Positions 1 through 12,454 of a stretch of DNA of 64,000 bases are shown piece by piece. The stretch is from NCBI RefSeq assembly GCF_036850765.1, contig NC_089492.1:166964296-167028295 (forward strand), written 5' to 3'. The first letter of the stretch is position 1. Each line of letters starts with the position of its first letter. This DNA comes from Saccopteryx bilineata (Eukaryota; Chordata; Mammalia; Chiroptera; Emballonuridae). The position numbers were made by a program, and so were the translations under genes. The notes under the pieces are model-generated. The model saw only the letters and a list, made by a program, of their open reading frames with translations, did not search any database and was not told the origin of the DNA.

Positions 1-903
1 ACACTCAACCGGGGCTCCTGGAGACGGAGGGAGAGGGGAGAGAACCACAGTAACAGGAAGAGAGTGCAATCTAGGAGGCATAGGGAGAAACATTTTGGGA
101 GATAGCCACCCTAACCCCTGGGACGAGTCACTCCCCAAAGCTGAAGTGAATATTTCCCCCGGAAACAGCAATACCAGCAAAGGGAAGCAGGAGAGCAGCC
201 AAACAAGCTCCCCCGCAGCATTCAGAGCAGAGTCGCATAGAAGGAGGGAGCTTTCGGGTCTACAGTAGGGAGTCTTAGGGTCCGAGCTGCAACGCCCCCA
301 CCCACGCGGCTGAGGGTGCACCGGAGAGCGGGCGGCAGTGGGAGACAAAAGCGTGGTTCTGCTGGCAGGGGCGGAAGCCGGCTGGCCATCAGTGGGCTCA
401 GGTGTGAGCTCAATCTTGCCTGGCTAGGGAGAAGGGGGCGTGCAAAAGCGGCCAAGCTCAGCTGCCGGCAGCCTGTAATCCAGCCTCCGGGAGAAGGGCG
501 GGAAACCCAGAAAGGGTAGAAACCAGCCCCGGAGCAAGGGCAGAGGAGCACATCCCTGACCCGCCGGTGCAACCCAGGCTTGTGGTCTGACTTGGTAGCC
601 TGCTCCTCCTGCGAGGGTGGAGCCAAAAGCCCAGAAGAGGCGGAGTTCCACTACAAAGCTGAGCTTGGGCAAGCAGCCCTGCCCGGCGGTAGAGCCAAGG
701 CTAGCAGCTGTTCTTTGAGTGGGATCATCCTGCAAAGGCAGGGTGAAAGCTCGGAAACAGGTGGAGACCCGCAGCAGAGCAAAGGTGCTTGCCAGTGCCC
801 TCAGGACCGAGCATAACGTCACACACAGGGGCGGGGCAAAGGCCAAGGCCACCAACCCTTGTGCACCCGAGCACGTGATCACAGCCACTCTCATGAAGAG
901 AAA
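1..903 (+). promoter_or_regulatory. L1 copy 1 5' UTR (GC-rich internal promoter region)
   Basis: This GC-rich stretch with scattered CpG directly precedes L1 ORF1. In L1 elements this position holds the internal RNA polymerase II promoter. It does not resemble the 5' UTR of L1 copy 2 (28150-29076) although the ORFs are closely related. The short open frames in it on both strands look like chance products of GC richness. Activity cannot be judged from sequence. Confidence 0.7.
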
Positions 904-1800
904 ATGCGGAGGCAAAGAAATACAACACAAATAATCCAAGAGAAATCCCCAGAAAAGGACCTAAGTGAATCAGATATAACCAAATTACCAGATGCAGCGT
1001 TTAAAATAACGATTGTTAGGATGCTCAAAGATATTAGAACCACCATAGATGGCCATTACAAAAACCTAAATAAAGAGATAACAAATATAAAAGAGGACAT
1101 TGAAATAATAAAAAAGAATCAGACAGAAATGACAAATACAATATATGAAATAAAGAATACAATGGAAGGAATTAAAAGCAGGATGGATGAAGCAGAGAAT
1201 CGAATCAGTGAGTTAGAGGACACAATAAATAAAGGCACGGAAGCAGAGCAGAAAAAAGAAAAGAGACTCAAAAAGTCTGAGGAAACTCTAAGAGAGCTCT
1301 GTGACAACATGAAGAGAAATAACATCCGCATCATAGGGGTTCCTGAAGAAGAAGAGAAAGAACAAGGGATAGAGACTTTGTTCAAACATATTATAGCAGA
1401 AAACTTCCCCCAATTAAGGCAGGAAAACATTTCACATGTTCAGGAAGCACAGAGAACTCCATTAAGGAGAAACCCAAAGAAACCAACACCAAGACACATC
1501 ATAATTAAATTACCAAAGCTAAATGATAAAGAGAAAATATTAAAAGCTGCTAGAGAAAAAAAGACTATCACCTACAAAGGAGCCCCCATAAGGATGACTT
1601 CTGACTTCTCAACAGAAACACTTGAGGCCAGAAGGGAATGGCAAGAAATATTCAAAGTAATGCCGAACAAGAACCTACAACCAAGACTACTTTATCCAGC
1701 AAGGCTATCATTTAAAATTGAAGGAGAAATAAAAAGCTTTACAGACAAAAAAAACTCAAGGATTTCACTGCAACCAAACCAAGGCTGCAAGAAATGCTAA
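904..1800 (+). pseudogene. L1 ORF1 (RNA-binding chaperone), frameshifted at the C-terminus
   Basis: The start at 904 was chosen because the upstream in-frame codons belong to the 5' UTR and a Met-Arg-Arg-Gln start is shared with L1 copy 2 at 29077. The 298-residue frame has a Lys/Glu-rich coiled coil (about residues 55-130), an RRM-like domain starting near residue 139 (NNIRIIGVPEE) and a C-terminal domain from about residue 199. ORF1 proteins trimerise and coat L1 RNA for retrotransposition. Compared with copy 2 (29908-29974), one base is missing just after the A-run near 1755, so the last 15 or so residues are read out of frame and the protein ends in an unrelated Lys/Cys tail. The rest is open, which indicates a fairly young insertion. 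Confidence 0.9.
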
Positions 1801-1875
1801 GGGACCTCTTGTAAACAGATCAAAGGAAAAAAAAGAATATAGCAAAAGAGAAAAACAGTTTTAAAGAAAAAAAAA

Positions 1876-4800
1876 ATGGCAACAAACAATTACATATCAG
1901 TAATAACCTTAAATGTTAATGGAATAAATGATCCAATCAAGAGACATAGGGTAGCTGCGTGGATAAGAAAACAGGACCCATACATATGCTGTCTACAAGA
2001 GACACACCTTAAATCAAAAGATGCACACAGACTGAAGATAAAAGGATGGAAAAAAATATTTCACGCAAATGGAAATGAAAAAAAAGCTGGGGTAGCAATA
2101 CTTATATCAGACAAAATGGACTTTAGAACAAAGACCATAGTTAGAGATAAAGAAGGTCACTACATAATGATAAAGGGAGCAATACAAAAGGAAGATATAA
2201 CCATTATAAATATCTACGCACCTAATATAGGAGCACCTAAATATATAAAGCAGACTTTGATAGACTTAAAGGGCAAGATCAACAGCAATACTATAATAGT
2301 AGGAGACTTCAATACCCCATTAACATCATTACACAGATCCTCAAGAAAGAAAATTAACAAAGAAACAGCAGACTTAAAGGACATATTAGATGAACTCGAT
2401 TTAATAGATATCTTCAGGACCTTTCACCCTAAAACAGCAGAATATACAGCTTTTCAAGCGCTCATGGTACATTATCTAGAATAGACCACATGTTAGGGCA
2501 CAAAAGCGGGCTCAACACATTTAAGAAGATTGAAATCATATCGAGCACTTTCTCTGATCACAATGGCATCAAACTAGAAATCAACCACAATAGAAAAACT
2601 GAAAAACATTCAAACACTTGGAAACTAAATAGCACGTTATTAAACAATGAATGGGTTAACATTGAGATCAAAGAAGAAATTTAAAAATTCCTAGAAACAA
2701 ACGATAATGAGCATACATCAACTCAAAATTTATGGGACACAGCAAAAGCAGTCCTGAGAGGAAAGTTTATAGCATTACAGGCATACCTCAAGAAGCTAGA
2801 AAAAGCTCAAATAAACAACTTAACCCTGCATCGAAAAGAACTAGAAAAAGAACAGCAAGTAAAGCCCAGAGCTAGTAGAAGGAAGGAAATGATAAAAATC
2901 ACAGCAGAAATAAATGACATAGAGGCTAAAGAAACAATACAGAGGATCAATGAAACCAGGAGCTGCTTCTTTGAAAAGGTAAACAAGATTGATGAACCTT
3001 TAATGAGACTCACCAAGGAAAAAAGAGAGAGGATTCAAATAAATAAAATTAGAAACGAGAGTGGAGAAATAACAACTGACACAACAGAAACACAAAATAT
3101 TGTAAGAAAATACTATGAAGAACTGTATGCCAAAAAACTAGACAACCTAGATGAAATGGACAATTTCCTTGAATCATATAATCTTCCAAAAATCAATCTG
3201 GAAGAATCAGAAAACCTAAACAGACCAATTACAATAAATGAGATTGAAACAGCTATCAAAAAACTCCCAAAAAAGAAAAGTCCTGGACCTGATGGTTTCA
3301 CAAGTGAATTCTACCAAATATTCAAAGAAGAACTAACTCGTATCCTTCTCAAGCTATTTCAAAATATTCAAGAGGAAGGAAGACTTCCAAACTCCTTTTA
3401 TGAGGCGAGCATAATTCTGATTCCAAAACCAGGCAAAGACAACACAAAAAAAGAAAATTATAGGCCAATATCCCTGATGAACTTAGATGCAAAAATCCTC
3501 AACAAAATATTAGCAAACCGGATCCAGCAATATATGGAAAAAATCATACACCATGATCAAGTAGGATTTATTCTTGGGAGGCAAGGCTGGCACAATATTT
3601 GCAAATCAATCAATGTGATTCATCACATAAACAAAGGAAAGGAGAAAAACCACATGATAATTTCAATAGATGCAGAAAAAGCATTTGATAAAGTCCAGCA
3701 CCCATTCATGATCAAAACTCTCAGCAAAGTGGGAATACAGGGAACATACCTCAACATGATAAAGGCCATCTATGACAAACCCACAGCCAACATCATACTC
3801 AATGGGCAAAAATTAAAAGCAATCCCCTTAAGATCAGGAACAAGGCAGGGGTGCCCCCTTTCACCACTCTTATTCAACATAGTTCTGGAAGTCCTAGCCA
3901 CAGCAATCAGACAAGAAAAAGAAATAAAAGGCATCCAAATTGGAAAAGAAGAAGTAAAACTATCATTATTTGCAGATGACATGATATTGCATATAGAAAA
4001 CCCTAAAGTCTCAGTCAAAAAACTACTAGACCTGATAAAAGAATTTGGCAAAGTCGCAGGATATAAAATCAATACTCAGAAATCAGAGGCATTTTTATAC
4101 ACTAATAATGAACTGTCAGAAAGAGAAATCAGGGAATCAATCCCATTTACCATTGCAACCAAAAAAATAAAGTACCTAGGAATAAATCTAACCAAGGAGA
4201 TTAAAGACTTGTACTCGGAAAATTATAAAACATTGATAAAAGAAATCAGGGAAGATACGAATAAGTGGAGGCATATACCGTGCTCATGGTTAGGAAGAAT
4301 AAACATCATTAAAATGTCTATATTACCCAAAGCAATTTATAAATTCAATGCAATACCAATGAAAATACCAATGACTTACTTCAAAGACATAGAACACATA
4401 TTCCAAAAATTTATATGGAACCAAAAAAGAACACGAATAGCCTCAGCAATCCTGAAAAGGAAGAAAAAAGCGGGAGGTATCACACTTCCAGATATCAAGT
4501 TATATTATAAGGTCATTGTACTCAAAACAGCATGGTACTGGCATAAGAACAGGCACATAGATCAATGGAACAGAACAGAGAACTCAGAAATAAACCCACA
4601 GCTCTATGGACAACTGGTATTTGACAAAGGAGGTAAGACAATACAATGGAGTAAAGACAGCCTCTTCAACAAATGGTGTTGGGAAAACTGGACAGCTACC
4701 TGCAAAAAAATGAAACTAGACCACCAACTTACACCACTCACAAAAATAAACTCAAAATGGATAAAAGACTTGAATGTAAGCCGTGAAACCATAAGCATCT

Positions 4801-5696
4801 TAGAAGAAAACATAGGCAGTAAGCTCTCTGACATCTGTCGCAGCAATATATTTGCTGATTTGTCTCCACAGGCAAGTGAAATAAAAGACAGGATAAACAA
4901 ATGGGACTTTATCAAACTAAAAAGCTTCTGCACAGCTAAAGACAATAAGAACAGAATAAAAAGACAAACTACACAATGGGAGAATATATTTGACATAGCG
5001 TCTGATAAGGGGTTAATAACCAAAATTTATAAAGAACTTGTAAAACTTAATACCAGGAAAACAAACAATCCAATCCAAAAATGGGCAAAAGAAATGAATA
5101 GACACTTCTCCAAAGAGGACACACAGATGGCCAATAGGCATATGAAAAAATGTTCAACATCACTAATCATTAGAGAAATGCAAATTAAAACCACAATGAG
5201 ATATCACCTCACACCAGTCAGAATGGCGCTCATCAATAAAACAACACAGAATAAGTGCTGGCGAGGATGTGGAGAAAAGGGAACCCTCCTGCACTGCTGT
5301 TGGGAATGCAGACTGGTGCAGCCACTGTGGAAAACAGTATGGAGATTCCTCAAGAAATTAAAAATTGAACTTCCTTTTGACCCAGCTATACCACTGTTAG
5401 GAATATACCCCAAGAACACCATAGCACTGTTTGAAAAGAAGAAATGCACCCTCATGTTTATAGCAGCATTGTTCACAATAGCAAAGATTTGGAAACAGCC
5501 CAAGTGTCCATCAGAGGACGAATGACTTAAAAAGCTTTGGTATATATATACTATGGAATACTACTCAGCCATAAGAAATGATGACATCGGATCTTTTAAA
5601 ACAACATGGATGGGCCTTGATAACATTATACTGAGTGAAAGAAGTAAATCAGAAAAAACTAAGAACTATATGTTTCCACACATAGGTGGGACATAA
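1876..5696 (+). pseudogene. L1 ORF2 (endonuclease/reverse transcriptase) with three disabling lesions
   Basis: The APE-type endonuclease domain runs from 1876, with the Glu of CLQETHL at 1999, the Asp of GDFNTP at 2305 and the Asp-His of SDHN at 2556-2561. The reverse transcriptase follows, with the [14 protein letters not shown] block near 3835-3865 and the catalytic FADD at 3969-3980. A Cys/His-rich segment sits near 5255-5315. Lesions: a frameshift near 2450 moves the frame before SDHN; a TAA at 2682 interrupts the endonuclease-RT linker; a TGA at 5523 replaces the Trp of the usual DEW motif and removes 57 residues before the natural stop at 5694. From 2685 to 5525 the frame is uninterrupted. 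ORF2 protein nicks target DNA and copies L1 or SINE RNA into it; this copy cannot make the full protein as read. Confidence 0.93.
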
Positions 5697-6018
5697 AGAT
5701 GAGACTCAGAGACATGAACAACAGTGTGGGGGTTACAGGGTGGGGGGAGGAGAGGGAGGGGGTTGGGGGAGGAGAGGGGCACAAAGATCATGGATTTTCA
5801 GCATTTGCTATATTCCCCCCTTAATCTATAGACAGACAGCAAATATTTACGTATGGTGTTCCCACTATAAAGACTGCTGTCTTAGGGACAAATGCTGATA
5901 AACTATTTCAGCAGTTCCTCCTTCTTCAAAGACTTATATGTAAACATAGAGTTCCATGTTTCATAGGACATACTCAAGCTCACTCCATGCTCCCTGGTGC
6001 TTTAGCACAAGGGAATGC

Positions 6019-6425
6019 CCCCCCCCTTTTTTTTTTTTAGTATTTTTTCTTTTATTTATTTATTTTTTGTATATTTCTGAGGATGGGGATGGGGAGGCAG
6101 TCAGACAGACTCCTGCATGTGCCTGACTGGGATCCACCTGGCATGCCTACCGGGGGGAATGCTCTGCCCATCTGGGATGTTGCTCTGTTACAACCGGAGC
6201 CATTCTAGCGACTGGGGCAGAGGCCATGGGGCCATCCTTAGGGTCCAGGGTGGATTTGCTCTGGTGGAACCTTGGCTGTGGGCGGGAGGAGAGGAACCAA
6301 GAGGAAGGAGAGGGGGAGGAGTGGAGAGGTAGATGGGCTCTTCTCCTGTGTGCTCTGGCTGGGAACCGAACCCGGGAATCCTGCACACCAGGTCAATGAC
6401 TCCGACGGGTCTACCATATCATGCT
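6019..6425 (-). mobile_element. tRNA-derived bat SINE, type A, old and mutated
   Basis: On the minus strand the element has the same body as the intact copies at 10072 and 23069: CT-rich block, the segment around a GAGCAGAGC-like repeat and a terminal A-run (seen as T at 6027-6038). The tRNA-like head near 6400-6425 is disrupted by substitutions and a small insertion. Target duplications are not evident. Confidence 0.85.
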
Positions 6426-7450
6426 TTTTACTTAAAAAAAAAAATTTACATTTCTTTTGAATGCTCATGAACAGGAGACACCAATTTCGCCTGCAAACTA
6501 CTACCTTCTTTATCAGATCTAGCTAATAACACTGTTCTGTCTTTTTTCCAAATAGCTCCAGATATATGGAAAAGATTTATATAGGCGGAAGGGGATCCTC
6601 AAACCCCTCAGCGAGATCTTCTGAGAATGGCTTTTAAGATACCTAGAGGCAGAAAAAGCCCAATAGAGATCAGGGGAACTACCAGCTTTTAGGATACACC
6701 CTTAAAGGCTCCAACACCCCAAAGGGTCTCATAGGATGCCATCTGGGTCCTGCTTCAATAGTGGAAAGGAAGGTCATTGAGCTAAAGCTTGCCAGGCTTA
6801 CATGCCTCTGCTGTGAGGAAACAGGGACACTGGAAGGTGGGCTTCCCCCTCGCTCCTCTAAGGGAGGGTTCAGTCTCTTCCAGCCCTGCTCCAGCCACCT
6901 ATGACCTAACCTTGCCCAGAAAGCTGGGGTTTGCCACTGAAGGCTGAAGGTGCCCAGGGCCGTCGGCCCCATCTATGACACTGTGGACGAGCCTAGGGTA
7001 TTTCTTCCAAGAAGCAGGTAAACTGATCTCATTCGCACAAGGGCCACTTAACTATGTTTTGCCTGAATAGTCAGGTTTTTTATTCTTCCCTCAAAGATCT
7101 CTGTTGTGGGTGTTGATAGTCCTATTTTCTGCTGCTTTGCTTAATATATAGTGTTTCCTTTATCCCTCCTACCTCAATGCCCCACTCATATTTCAGGCTG
7201 AGACCTACTCTTAATTTAGAGCTCTCTTTCCTCCTTTTTCCAACTTGTATTATGAATTTACCTTTGCCACCCAGCTTAGTGTATCCCAAGGTTCTCTTTA
7301 CCAGGCCACAGTCACAGAGCTCCAGGGAAAAGCAACCTGGTCTCAACTCTCCAGGCAGAGGAGAACAGAAGCTCCATATCCACGCATGCTGCAAATGGCT
7401 TTTTCCAGTCTGCCTGAATCATTACCAGCTAGAAGCAGCGGTCATTGGGA

Positions 7451-8150
7451 CTTGGACATGAGCTGCAAAGTATAGAATGGTGACAACAATTCTAGTGCCA
7501 TGCGGACTTTTCCTGTGGGGAACTTTCCTGGACTCCTGCTCCCTGTGACAGCTCCTAACAGACTGAACTGTGGTTGGGTCGCATTTTTCAGGGATTTGGC
7601 ATGGTGATGGGGCCAACTTGGACTTGGGGAACATATTAAGGACACTACTCATTCATGGATTCTTGCTGTATTGGCCAAGAGTTTGCTTAAAGGCTGTTAA
7701 TCACTGTAAAAAAAATAGAGGACTGGATGAAGAAGATGGGGCACATATACACCATGGTATATTATTCAGCTAGGAGAAAGGGTGACATCGGATCACTTAT
7801 AGTGGAATGGTGGAGTCTTGGTAGCATTGTGCGGAGTGAAATAAGCGAATCAGAAAAAAACAGGAACTGCAGGATTCCATACATTGGCGGGACATAAAAG
7901 CGAGACTAAGAGGCATGAACAGGAGTGTGGTGGCTATGGGGGGTGGGGGGAGGGAAGGAGGGAGAGGGGGAGGGGGAGGGGTACAGAGAGAACTGGATGG
8001 AGGGTGGCAGAGGACAATCTCTCTTCGGGTGATGGGTATGCAACAGAACTAAATGACAAGATAACCTGGAAATGTTTTCTTTGAATGTATGTACCCTGAT
8101 TTATTGATGTCACCCCATTAAAATAAAAATTTATTTATAAAAAAATAAAA
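7451..8150 (+). mobile_element. Chimeric retroelement copy 1: unknown 5' module joined to an L1 3' end
   Basis: The first roughly 270 bp (7451-7718), starting TTGGACATGAGCTGCAAAG, do not resemble L1 or the SINEs here. An internal A-run (about 7707-7715) follows, then sequence matching the end of L1 ORF2 (Lys-Lys, then His-Ile-Tyr-Thr-Met before Tyr-Tyr-Ser-Ala), the G-rich L1 3' UTR and an A-rich tail. The minus-strand element at 51154-51844 has the same start, internal A-run and end, so this is a replicated unit rather than a chance neighbourhood. The L1 part belongs to a somewhat different L1 lineage from copies 1 and 2. No long open frame exists; it would depend on L1 enzymes. No clear target duplication is visible, perhaps because another L1 end was inserted into its tail. 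Confidence 0.8.
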
Positions 8151-8182
8151 TAAACTAAAAATAAAAAAAATACAAAAAAAAA

Positions 8183-8625
8183 GCTTTGGTACATATATAT
8201 TATGGAATACTACTCAGCCATAAGAAATGATGACATCGGATCATTTACAATAACATGGATGGACCTTGATAACATTATACGGAGTGAAATAAGTAAATCA
8301 GAAAAAACTAAGAACTATATGAATCCATACATAGATGGGACATAAAAATGAGACTCAGAGACATGGACAAGAATGTGATGGTAATGGGGATGCGGGGGTG
8401 GGGAGGGCGTAAGGATGGAGAGAGAGGCGGTGGGGGGGAGGGGAGGGGCACTAAAAATACCAGATAGAAGGTGAGGGAAGACAATTTGATTTTGGGTGAG
8501 GGGTATGCAACATAATCAATTGTCAAAATAATCTGGAAATGTTTTCTCTGAACATATGTACCCTGATTTATCAATGTCCCCGCATTAAAACTAATAAAAA
8601 AATTTTTTTTTAAATAAAAAAAGAC
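8183..8625 (+). mobile_element. L1 3' end (5'-truncated insertion)
   Basis: Starting at AAGCTTTGGTACATATAT this matches the ORF2 C-terminus and complete 3' UTR of L1 copy 2 (31955-32370), including the G-rich tract and A-rich tail. It lies immediately behind the A-rich tail of the chimeric element, consistent with insertion into that tail. Confidence 0.9.
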
Positions 8626-8934
8626 TATTTCATGTATAACATGAATATAAAATCATAATATATTCAATGTACAAATGCAAAGAGTAACAATTACACTTTG
8701 CAGGATGGGTTTCAGGCCTGTAAAAGTAATTTTTCTTGAAAATTAGAAATTGAACATTCACCTTAGGAATTTGGTGTTTAAAAGACAAGAGAAAATATGG
8801 TAGTGTTTATTACTTTTTTGTTTTACAGATGAATTTAATAAGATAGTATTTTCATCAATTAATGTAACCAGGTGCCTTTAATATCTTCTTGTTATTTACA
8901 TTTTATGAAAATATTTAGTGAAACAAATTTTTAT

Positions 8935-9235
8935 TGATACATATTTGACATATAGCATTGTATTGGTTTTAGGTATACAATGTAACTATTTGATAAATGT
9001 GTATACTGTGACATGATCCTCACAATAAATATATGGTCAACATCCATCACCATACATAGTTAATTCTTTCTTGTGATGAGAGCTTTTAAGATTACTGTCT
9101 TAGCAACATTCAAATATACAATACAGTATTGTGGACTATAGTGATCATGGTGTCCATTATATCCCCAGGATTTCTAACCGCAAATCTCTGTATGTTTTGA
9201 CCCCCTTTGCTCATTTATCCCCTCCCCCCACCTCC
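8935..9235 (-). mobile_element. Ancient L1 3'-end fragment (L1M-like)
   Basis: The stretch reads as the reverse complement of an old mammalian L1 3' UTR, with the characteristic region around CATCCATCACCATACATAG and the CCCC-rich end near 9225. It is diverged and much older than the other L1 copies of the window. Confidence 0.7.
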
Positions 9236-9866
9236 TGCTTCTATCTGAGATCATAGAAAGGGCAAGGAACTAATATGTCTTGTGATCTACTGTGCTCAGA
9301 TACTACACTAAGTGCTAGAAAAACAGACAGGGATGTAGAGCTGGCAAATGATCCTGTAAGCTAAGTGTACTTACAAACTGAGAAGGTTTGGGGAGGAAAA
9401 GCACAGGGCTATAGATGTATCTAAAAAGAGCACCCAGTTCAGCTGGTAATCAAGGATTGCCTTCTGAGCTCTTTTATGTGTAGGCGCCAAGGATAATAGG
9501 AGTTGGTGAAGAATGGAGAGGAAGGGTCAAGGGCAAATGTGAGAGTAGAGCTTGATTAGTGCCTTTGTGTGAATTAGAACACGCACCCCCTACTGGCAGC
9601 TGCTGCGCATACCTGGCCTAAATTGACAAGGTCTGCCTGAAGACCACCTGAGGCAGGAAAGAGCTTAAAGTTACAAGAACTGGAAAAGAGTACCATATAT
9701 TCTGTAATAGGCAGAGTGGACTCAAATGAGGCTGGACAGGAAGGTGGGCCAAACCATGCCAGCCTTGTTAGGGTTTTAGATGTCATCCTGAGTACATGGA
9801 AATTAAATCTGCAGTTCTTATCATAGCCCACTAGGTTCTGCATAATTGACATCCCTGTCCAAGAGT

Positions 9867-9887
9867 TCTCTCTCTCTCTCTCTCTCT
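9867..9887 (+). repeat. (TC)n microsatellite
   Basis: About ten uninterrupted TC units, followed by imperfect TCTG/TCTC sequence to about 9904. Confidence 0.9.
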
Positions 9888-10071
9888 TACTCTCTGTCTG
9901 TCTCCATAGCCTTTAATTTCTAGTCCTTTAGCACCTACCTAGTTTGTCATTAACTTCCTCACTAATGAAATCACAAGGTCCATAATGCTGAAATGTATCT
10001 TACACACTTCTGTTTAGCACAGACCTTGATCATAGTAGATCCTCAGTTAACAATTACTATTCTCTTTCATT

Positions 10072-10469
10072 TTTTTTTTTTTTTTTGTATTTTTCTGAAG
10101 CTGGAAATGGGGAGAGACAGTCAGACAGACTCCCGCATGCACCCGACCAGGATCCACCTGGCATGCCCACCAGGGGCAAAGCTCTGCCCACCAGGGGGCA
10201 ATGCTCTGCCCCTCCAGGGCGTTGCTCTGTCGCGACCAGAGCCACTCTAGCGCCTGGGGCAGAGGCCAAGGAGCCATCCCCAGCGCCCGGGCCATCTTTG
10301 CTCCAATGGAGCCTCGCTGCAGGAGGGGAAGAGAGAAACAGAGAGGAAGGAGAGGGGGAGGGGTGGAGAAGCAAACGGGCGCTTCTCCTGTGTGCCCTGG
10401 CCGGGAATCGAACCCGGGACTTCTGCACGCCAGGCCAATGCTCTACCACTGAGCCAACCGGCCAGGGCC
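10072..10469 (-). mobile_element. tRNA-derived bat SINE, type A, full length with target duplication
   Basis: On the minus strand the element begins with the tRNA-like head (GGCCGGTTGGCTCAGTGGTA, then the B-box-like GGTTCGATTCC), continues through the CT-rich body and ends in an A-run (T at 10072-10086). The 11-bp duplication TCTCTTTCATT flanks it at 10061-10071 and 10470-10480, the signature of L1-mediated insertion. Such SINEs carry an internal RNA polymerase III promoter. Confidence 0.95.
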
Positions 10470-10569
10470 TCTCTTTCATTTCAATACATCAGACTTTGGT
10501 ATTTTTGAATCAGCCCACAGTCCAGAGTCCTATCCAGCTGCCATAGCATCAAGAAAAAAATCTAACACT

Positions 10570-10770
10570 GATTAAGCTCTTGCTGCAACCAGCAGCTTGT
10601 CAAGCATTCCACCTGCTTTTTCTCGTTTAACCTTCACAACAGACTTATGAAACAGTATTGTTATTGTCCCTCTTTTGCAGCGGGGTCACAGCACCTGTGA
10701 TCAAGTCAGAAATCCAGCTCTCTGGTTCCAAGTCCTGCGTTCTTAACCACTGGGATTACTACCCTTGGTC
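10570..10770 (-). repeat. MIR-like ancient SINE
   Basis: Reverse-complement MIR features are visible: the CTTCACAACA region, the TTTTGCAG segment, and GTTCTTAACCACTG at the 5' end of the element. It is diverged. Confidence 0.6.
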
Positions 10771-12454
10771 TTGTATTCATTTGGAGATGAGATCTAGTTT
10801 GACCTCATCATTACAGAGTTATCAGTGATGTGATACATATGTATACAATGCAATATGAAAAGAGAGAGAATAACGATATACTAAATATGCCTACTTTATT
10901 ATTGAATTATGTATATTAGTTATTAGTACTTTTCCATTAAGTTATTCTTTTGTACTCAAAAGAATCAGCAATGACCTAAGCAAATCTTAATATTTCTGAA
11001 AAAATTGAGTTCTGTGCCAATGTCCTGGTCTACGCAGACCAACTGGTAAAAGACAACCCATTCTAGGGTATGACAGTAGGTGAGACCACCTGAGAAATAA
11101 TCAACCAATTCATCAAACAAACAAACAAAATCAGCAGAGCAAAGATTATAAGTCAACAGGAGAAAGCTGCAGTCAGATCTGGAGTATTCCAGTGTTCTGG
11201 AATTTACGAGACATAGCAACTCCATCTTTTCCCCTCCTCCTATTTGTAACTCTTAATTACCATAATTGGTGATGATGGCCTCTTTCTCTTTGGCTCAAAT
11301 GTCCCTTGAATTTGTGAAGTTCTTGGGCTAGTCCATCTCTTCATACAAAGTCTGAGTGTCTCTAAGGAACTATATAAGATACAAAAGAGGCACAACAAAG
11401 GGTTCTCCTTTGACAGGAAAGATTCACACCACAGAAAGGACTTATACACAACTTTCATGATTGTAAAATAGGTATCAGAGAGCTGTGTCTCTGCAATGGG
11501 CTATTGGAATTCACGGAAAGAAGACCAGCATGAAATATGACCCTGGAGCTGGGCTTTGCAGCCAAGGCTGGCAGCAACCTGAGCGAGCAGTGGGCCTGGG
11601 CTGTAGTGGAGTGAAGAAAGGAACACATGAGTTGGAGATTCAGGGCCAGAGCAAAGGCAGAGGTGAGAGCTAGTCAAATGTGAGAGGCAGACAATGTCCA
11701 GCCTGCATCACTGGCCTAACAGGCTGTAGGGGTTGGGGGGTGTGTGGTCATGGGGATGGGTCATGGCAGTAATGAGCCAAGCAGGCCCCGAGCTATCACC
11801 ATAGCCATTCTCCAGCCTCACTGCTCTCTCTTGGGTTGCAGCCAGTCCTGGTTACTCTCGGCTTAGGCTCACAAACCATGCTTGCTACGGTTGACGGAAG
11901 TGATGACAGAGCTCAAGTGGGCAGACTTTGGGCCTAATTATGATGGGAGGTGAGAGTGATGGGCCACTGCAGGGCCTTAGTAAGTGCATCAGGAGGAGGT
12001 GAGCAGGTGTCTGGTAGTGTAGTTTCCTGGCCCATCTGTGTCTGCTGCTTCTGTCTGTGCATCCATGCCTAAGACAGTGAGGGGCTATGCTTAGTTAAAC
12101 AGTAACCCAGGAGAACAGAACTGAGTTTTTTCTGAGACAGCACCTTCTGCTTCCATTCACATGTCTTCAAAAATCACATATAAATATCAATAAGGCAATT
12201 AGAAGTCCATGATTGGCATGCCTAAAAGAGGCACACGTTTGCATCCACCTAAAAACCAACAAAATATGGTTGTACATGCCTAACAGAGGTCAGAGTGAAA
12301 TTCTGTGTTTAATTTTCAGAGTGAATTGCTTATAATCTTGGTAATGTTGATGTTGACGTTCTTTATGACTAAGGTTGAGGGGCCCACCGGGCAAAGTATG
12401 GGCCCATGGGTCACAGTTGGAAAACATTGTGTCATATCACTTTTGGATAAACTG

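Larger units (their letters stand above)
1..5786 (+). mobile_element. Nearly complete LINE-1 (L1 copy 1), starts before the window
   Basis: The stretch has L1 order: a GC-rich 5' UTR (1-903), ORF1 (904-1800), a short spacer, ORF2 (1876-5696) and the G-rich start of the 3' UTR. It lies in the sense direction of CASQ2 intron 1. Similarity to the other L1 3' ends of this window stops near 5786, within the G-rich tract, so the last roughly 130 bp of 3' UTR and the poly(A) tail are missing. Loss of the 3' end is unusual, since L1 copies are normally truncated at the 5' end; a later deletion is the simplest explanation. The 5' limit cannot be seen. Confidence 0.95.

Noticed and set aside
222..939. 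Long open frames on both strands in the first kilobase
   Set aside because: They lie in the GC-rich L1 5' UTR and show no recognisable protein.
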